DNA of 64,000 bases from Azospirillum baldaniorum (lineage in GTDB: Bacteria > Pseudomonadota > Alphaproteobacteria > Azospirillales > Azospirillaceae), in NCBI RefSeq assembly GCF_003119195.2, contig NZ_CP022254.1, positions 417,501 through 481,500 on the forward strand, given 5' to 3'. The notes under the pieces are model-generated. The model saw only the letters and a list, made by a program, of their open reading frames with translations. It was not told the DNA's origin and ran no database searches. This document shows, piece after piece, positions 61,073 to 64,000 of this stretch; within the stretch, counting starts at the first letter, position 1, and every line of letters starts with the position of its first letter. The translations under genes and the position numbers were made by a program.

Positions 61073-61828
61073 ATGGAACGCACCCACCTGCAGAATGAGC
61101 TGAAGCGGAGACGTGAGGAGCTTGGTATGTCGCAGCGCGATCTATCGCTGCGCGCCGGGCTCAACGACTCTGCCGTAAAAAAGATCGAGAGCGGGAGCGT
61201 GCGGAATCCCCGCAGCGACAGCCTGCTCAAGATCGCAAATGCCTTGGGTTGCACGCTCGCTGAGTTGCTCGGCACTGAGCAGGAAACTCCCGCCCCTGGC
61301 CCGGAAGCCTTCTCTCAGCCCCCCGCCGCGGCGACGCCTGGTCCGCGCGTGCCGGAATACGGCCCGACTGAGGTGCAGCCGGAACGTGTCGTCTCTATCC
61401 CAGCGATTTCCCAGATGCCCAGAGATGTTCCAGTTTACGGCGTGGCAGTTGGCGGCGACGACGCCGACTTCGAGTTCAACGGCCAGATCGTCGATTACGT
61501 CCGCCGCCCGCCCGGTCTCATAGGCGTCGAGGGCGCGTTCGGCATCTACGTGATAGGCACCAGCATGGACCCTCGATATGAGGAGGGGGACCTAGTTTAT
61601 GTGCATCCAGGCCGTCCAGCCCGTCCCGGCGATGACGTGATCATTGAGATGTACGATGGCCATGAAGGCCGATCCGGCCACTGCTACGTTAAGCGACTCC
61701 TGAAAAAGGCAGGAGGCGCCTACATCTGCCGTCAGTACAACCCGCCGCGCGACGATCTTGCATACCCAATTGAGCGCGTGAAGAAGGTCCACCGCATCAT
61801 GACCGCTGCCGAGTTGATGAGCGCGTAG
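61073..61828 (+). CDS. CI-type prophage repressor with S24 domain
   Basis: A 251-residue repressor. Residues 5-60 are an XRE helix-turn-helix (ELGMSQRDLSLRAGLNDSAVKKIE). After a Pro-rich linker, an S24/LexA-type domain has the Ser-Lys pair S164 (GTSMDP) and K207 (CYVKRLL). A usual Ala-Gly cleavage bond is not evident; AVGG lies at the expected place, so RecA-stimulated cleavage is uncertain. The ATG at 61073 comes straight after the third operator, giving a very short leader. It should hold lysogeny by repressing the leftward early genes. Confidence 0.88.
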   Translation: MERTHLQNELKRRREELGMSQRDLSLRAGLNDSAVKKIESGSVRNPRSDSLLKIANALGCTLAELLGTEQETPAPGPEAFSQPPAAATPGPRVPEYGPTEVQPERVVSIPAISQMPRDVPVYGVAVGGDDADFEFNGQIVDYVRRPPGLIGVEGAFGIYVIGTSMDPRYEEGDLVYVHPGRPARPGDDVIIEMYDGHEGRSGHCYVKRLLKKAGGAYICRQYNPPRDDLAYPIERVKKVHRIMTAAELMSA

Positions 61829-61870
61829 CACGCGCCGGCAGCCCTTGACTCTCGGCGCCGTGAACGTGAA

Positions 61871-61892
61871 CATAATGCGAACACGCATTATG
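61871..61892. promoter_or_regulatory. inverted repeat over the start of a small gene
   Basis: CATAATGCG (61871-61879) and CGCATTATG (61884-61892) are perfect 9-base arms around AACA. The right arm is directly followed by the GGAG ribosome site of the next gene, so it could be an operator or an RNA switch that hides the start. Confidence 0.6.
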
Positions 61893-61901
61893 GAGTTCGC
61901 C

Positions 61902-62147
61902 ATGCCCGAGCAGCAGCCCCGTCAGCTTTTCGTCGTGGAGGACAGTCGCTGCCGCGCCGTGGTTTCTGCGCGCGACGCCGGCCGGGCACGCGCCGTTGCT
62001 GCGGCCATGCTGCTCGGCAGCCCGTGCGCGGAACGCCGGGACGCCCTGGTCGTCAGGGAGCCCGAGGAGGAGGAGCGAGCGGCCTTCGAGGGGCAGGCGC
62101 GAAGGATCGGCCACGGGGATTGCGGACTGTCGGCGATCCCGTTGTGA
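61902..62147 (+). CDS. small protein downstream of the repressor
   Basis: An 81-residue protein, beginning MPEQQPRQLFVVEDSRCRAV, with a helical Ala/Arg-rich middle and acidic C-terminal part. Not recognised. GGAG six bases before the ATG supports this start; ATGs further upstream lie within the inverted repeat. It follows the repressor on the same strand, so it may be expressed in the lysogen. Confidence 0.6.
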   Translation: MPEQQPRQLFVVEDSRCRAVVSARDAGRARAVAAAMLLGSPCAERRDALVVREPEEEERAAFEGQARRIGHGDCGLSAIPL

Positions 62148-62272
62148 TCTCAGCGCTTGCGCGCAAACGTTATGCACCACAGCAATCTGTTCGGATTCTA
62201 TGTGAAGTTCATCACATGATTTCCACTTCTACAACGATCACACATGCGCGTGGAAATTGTTGTGGAGTTGCC

Positions 62273-62530
62273 ATGCAAGCGGCTCGGAAACCCCGGAACG
62301 TCTTCATCAATGGTCGCCGCACCAGTATGCGGCTGGAGGCCGCTTTCTGGGACGGGCTGGTTGAGATCGCCCGGCGGGAGGAGGTGACGGTGGGCACGCT
62401 CTGCACCCGCCTCGCTGGCGAGCTGGAAACTCTGTCCGCCGGCAGCCTGTCCAGCGCTGTGCGGGTCTACGTGCTGTCCTATTTCCGGACGGCGGCTCCA
62501 CCCCCAGGTAGGCGGCTGGCTCGCCGTTGA
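62273..62530 (+). CDS. ribbon-helix-helix (RHH_4) DNA-binding protein
   Basis: An 85-residue protein. PRNVFINGRRTSMRLEAAFWDGLVEIARREEVTVGTLC is the RHH_4 motif: a strand that reads DNA, then two helices. The C-terminal half (SLSSAVRVYVLSYFR) completes the dimer, as in related alphaproteobacterial proteins. GGAG lies six bases before the ATG at 62273. It is likely a small repressor or recombination directionality factor near the missing integrase end; which one is not clear. Confidence 0.8.
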   Translation: MQAARKPRNVFINGRRTSMRLEAAFWDGLVEIARREEVTVGTLCTRLAGELETLSAGSLSSAVRVYVLSYFRTAAPPPGRRLARR

Positions 62531-62700
62531 CGCTCCAGTCTGGAAACGCGAAGGGCGCCCGAAGGCGACCTGGTGGTGTTACGCCTCCCGCTCACCCTAT
62601 TGTCGAGCCGATTGGCTTGCTGCTCACGAAAAGACACTCCCCTACCAGATACGTTCAGAATGTCTTAGACTCGCCGCGAACCGCGACGGAGAAGGCAATC

Positions 62701-62892
62701 ATGTGCAGCGAATGTCGATACCTAGAAGAGGTCGATTTGATCAAGGCGGCGCGCGCGCTCTGTGACGCCATGGAGAATGATGACCCTTCGGCCTTCATAA
62801 GTGATCATGCAGATGGGAGGGTCGCGGTGGACGGTTGCTTCAACATTATCAATGTTGCGAAGGTCTTTCTGGACTCTCTGAAAGCCTCGTAG
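62701..62892 (+). CDS. small protein of unknown function
   Basis: A 63-residue acidic protein, MCSECRYLEEVDLIKAARAL..., with a C-x2-C pair at the start. Not recognised. GGAGAAGG precedes the ATG. It overlaps the convergent downstream gene by 44 bases. Composition is intermediate between phage core and cargo. Confidence 0.5.
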   Translation: MCSECRYLEEVDLIKAARALCDAMENDDPSAFISDHADGRVAVDGCFNIINVAKVFLDSLKAS

Positions 62893-63631
62893 ATTTGTAA
62901 CGCTCTCGAGTAATTTGTGCCGCCGCTTCGAATGCATCAAACATAGCTTCGATAGAAAGTCGAATCTGAGTCAAAGATTGCTGGGTAACCGGCAATGATA
63001 ACAATTCACCTTTTCGCGTCATATGAAGATCGCGTCCCATGAGCGTGTTCACGATTGTGACAAGGCTTCCCTTCGCTTTCTTCAGCCAACCATTACCTGT
63101 TTTACCTCTAAATCCATTTTTTTGTTTGTCTCTTAGGATTTCAGCGGAGTGCGCTACGGTGTTCCTTATTTGCTTGGCCTTCGGGAAGCTATTGTTAAAA
63201 ATCTCTGTAGCCTCAGAGAGTTTCGATTGATCAATGATACTTCTCAAGTCTGAGCAAGCTTGCAATAGTGCGCAAATCTCAGAAATAAGATAGTGCGCAT
63301 GATATACAGTCATTGCGGCATCTTTCGCCGCAATGACCGACCAAGACGACGGAATTTTGGTAGCGCGCAGAGGGCCATGCACTTTCTCCAAGTAAAATTC
63401 CGGACCGTGCTTTAATATGTCTGGGCGAGCCCTGGCCTCGCTTGACTCATTCCATAGTGATAACCTGATGGACTCTGAGTAATCAAGCAACATCACCGCA
63501 CTTTCAAAATCGCTAACATGGGTAGACAATGCTGACAGCAAGTCACAGATAACGATAGCTGCTTCACGTTCACCCTCGGGCAATTCGTCTACCACCAACA
63601 TTGGAGGTATCAAGTACTTCATCTTCTCCAC
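62849..63631 (-). CDS. HEPN-like protein, possible defence RNase (cargo)
   Basis: A 260-residue mostly helical protein, AT-richer than the phage core. AKQIRNTVAHSAEIL holds R156-N-x3-H161, the R-x4-H motif with the usual Asn after Arg that marks HEPN ribonucleases of defence and toxin systems. The flanking helices fit a HEPN bundle; the N-terminal half is of unknown type. The GTG at 63631 follows GGAGAG; ATG at 63622 is possible. It runs opposite to its neighbours as a single gene. If catalytic, it would cut RNA upon infection. No partner nucleotidyltransferase is visible. Confidence 0.6.
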   Translation of the reverse strand: MEKMKYLIPPMLVVDELPEGEREAAIVICDLLSALSTHVSDFESAVMLLDYSESIRLSLWNESSEARARPDILKHGPEFYLEKVHGPLRATKIPSSWSVIAAKDAAMTVYHAHYLISEICALLQACSDLRSIIDQSKLSEATEIFNNSFPKAKQIRNTVAHSAEILRDKQKNGFRGKTGNGWLKKAKGSLVTIVNTLMGRDLHMTRKGELLSLPVTQQSLTQIRLSIEAMFDAFEAAAQITRERYKSTRLSESPERPSQH

Positions 63632-63773
63632 GACTCTCTCCTAGTTTATTCCGATCGCTCAATATTTATCCGCGTGCACATCACTCCCACTCAGCGCTGA
63701 GCGTGCAGGACGGTTATGAACCCGGCGAGAAATACGGCACCTAAGAGTATGCGGACGTGACTGCGCGGCTACC

Positions 63774-64000
63774 TCACTGTCCCGCCCGCCGCCAGCCCGC
63801 AGCCTGCGCCTCGTCCTCGCTGCAGAACCACCGCTCACCGTCGCTCGTGTCGATCCGCGTCTGGTCGTAAAACCGTCCGCCGGGGACGTGGTAGATCCGC
63901 TCGCCCTTCGAGTTGATGTTGCCCTTGATCTGGCAGCCGCTGGACGGAGCGCCTGTCGAGGTCGGAGCAGGCGCCGGGCGGCTCTGGTTGGCTGCCTGCG
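63774..64000 (-). CDS. C-terminal part of a nuclease-type secreted protein (5' end outside window)
   Basis: The last 75 codons of a leftward gene. SGCQIKGNINSKGERIYHVPG and YDQTRIDTSDGERWFCSEDEAQAAGWRRA form the small Cys-containing module often found at the end of alphaproteobacterial thermonuclease (SNase)-like or ExoI-like proteins. A Pro/Ser-rich linker precedes it. The catalytic part would lie right of the window, so the exact family cannot be stated. Confidence 0.65.
   Translation of the reverse strand, partial: QAANQSRPAPAPTSTGAPSSGCQIKGNINSKGERIYHVPGGRFYDQTRIDTSDGERWFCSEDEAQAAGWRRAGQ

Larger units (their letters stand above)
23257..64000. mobile_element. temperate podovirus prophage (one end; continues past window)
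   Basis: From the tRNA-Lys attachment half-site to the right edge the genes are phage genes: lysis, tailspike, ejection proteins, tail tube, capsid, portal, terminase, replication, CI/Cro switch. T7-type portal and tail tube A/B proteins mark a podovirus; a Bbp16-like cement protein links it to BPP-1-type phages. No integrase is present in the visible part, so it lies further right. At least 40.7 kb is present. All recognisable structural genes are intact, so the prophage may be functional. Confidence 0.93.

Noticed and set aside
23303..64000. CRISPR array or CRISPR-associated genes
   Set aside because: No regularly spaced direct repeats of suitable length and no Cas proteins were seen; the only tandem repeats are the iterons and the coiled-coil codons.

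Overview
The window is high-GC alphaproteobacterial DNA. A complete fds NAD-dependent formate dehydrogenase operon, a phasin, rimO, hflX, ilvD and an HWE-like sensor kinase suggest Azospirillum or a close Rhodospirillales relative; this is inferred from gene content only. Positions 1-23256 are chromosome. Positions from about 23257 to the right edge are a temperate podovirus prophage that continues past the window.

Chromosomal part: a partial LysR regulator, then fdsG-fdsB-fdsA-fdhD-fdsD (formate oxidation with NAD), a cluster of perfect palindromes, a MarR regulator, rimO, csaA, a phasin, a TetR regulator, a GT-C membrane glycosyltransferase, hflX, a DUF2934 protein, ilvD, a TPR protein with a degenerate ATPase module, a sensor histidine kinase, a DUF1624 membrane protein, and a YihY/DUF3618 pair.

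The prophage sits in a tRNA-Lys(TTT) gene. Only the 3' half of the tRNA (anticodon loop to CCA) remains at 23257-23302; the reconstituted tRNA and the integrase must lie right of the window. Late genes run right to left: small and large terminase, T7-type portal, scaffold, capsid, Bbp16-like cement protein, tail tube A and B, internal virion (ejection) proteins including a lytic transglycosylase and a DdrB-ParB polyvalent protein, a tailspike with an S74 chaperone, holin and lysozyme. Early genes (Cro-like protein, RusA, a replication initiator carrying iterons, DnaB-type helicase) also run leftward from a three-operator switch next to a rightward CI/S24 repressor.

The strongest unexplained signal is a 9-base element, GTGCGTTGG, repeated on the coding strand 42-64 bases before the first gene of each of five late units and of an HTH gene. 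Four of those units are followed by a hairpin terminator, so the prophage seems to restart late transcription at each copy. Two reverse-oriented, lower-GC cargo genes (an RTX protein and a five-helix membrane protein) sit exactly in the gaps between a terminator and the next copy. Other AT-richer cargo includes an HNH endonuclease with an unknown sensor domain, a six-helix membrane protein and a HEPN-like protein; these are candidate phage-competition (defence or exclusion) genes.
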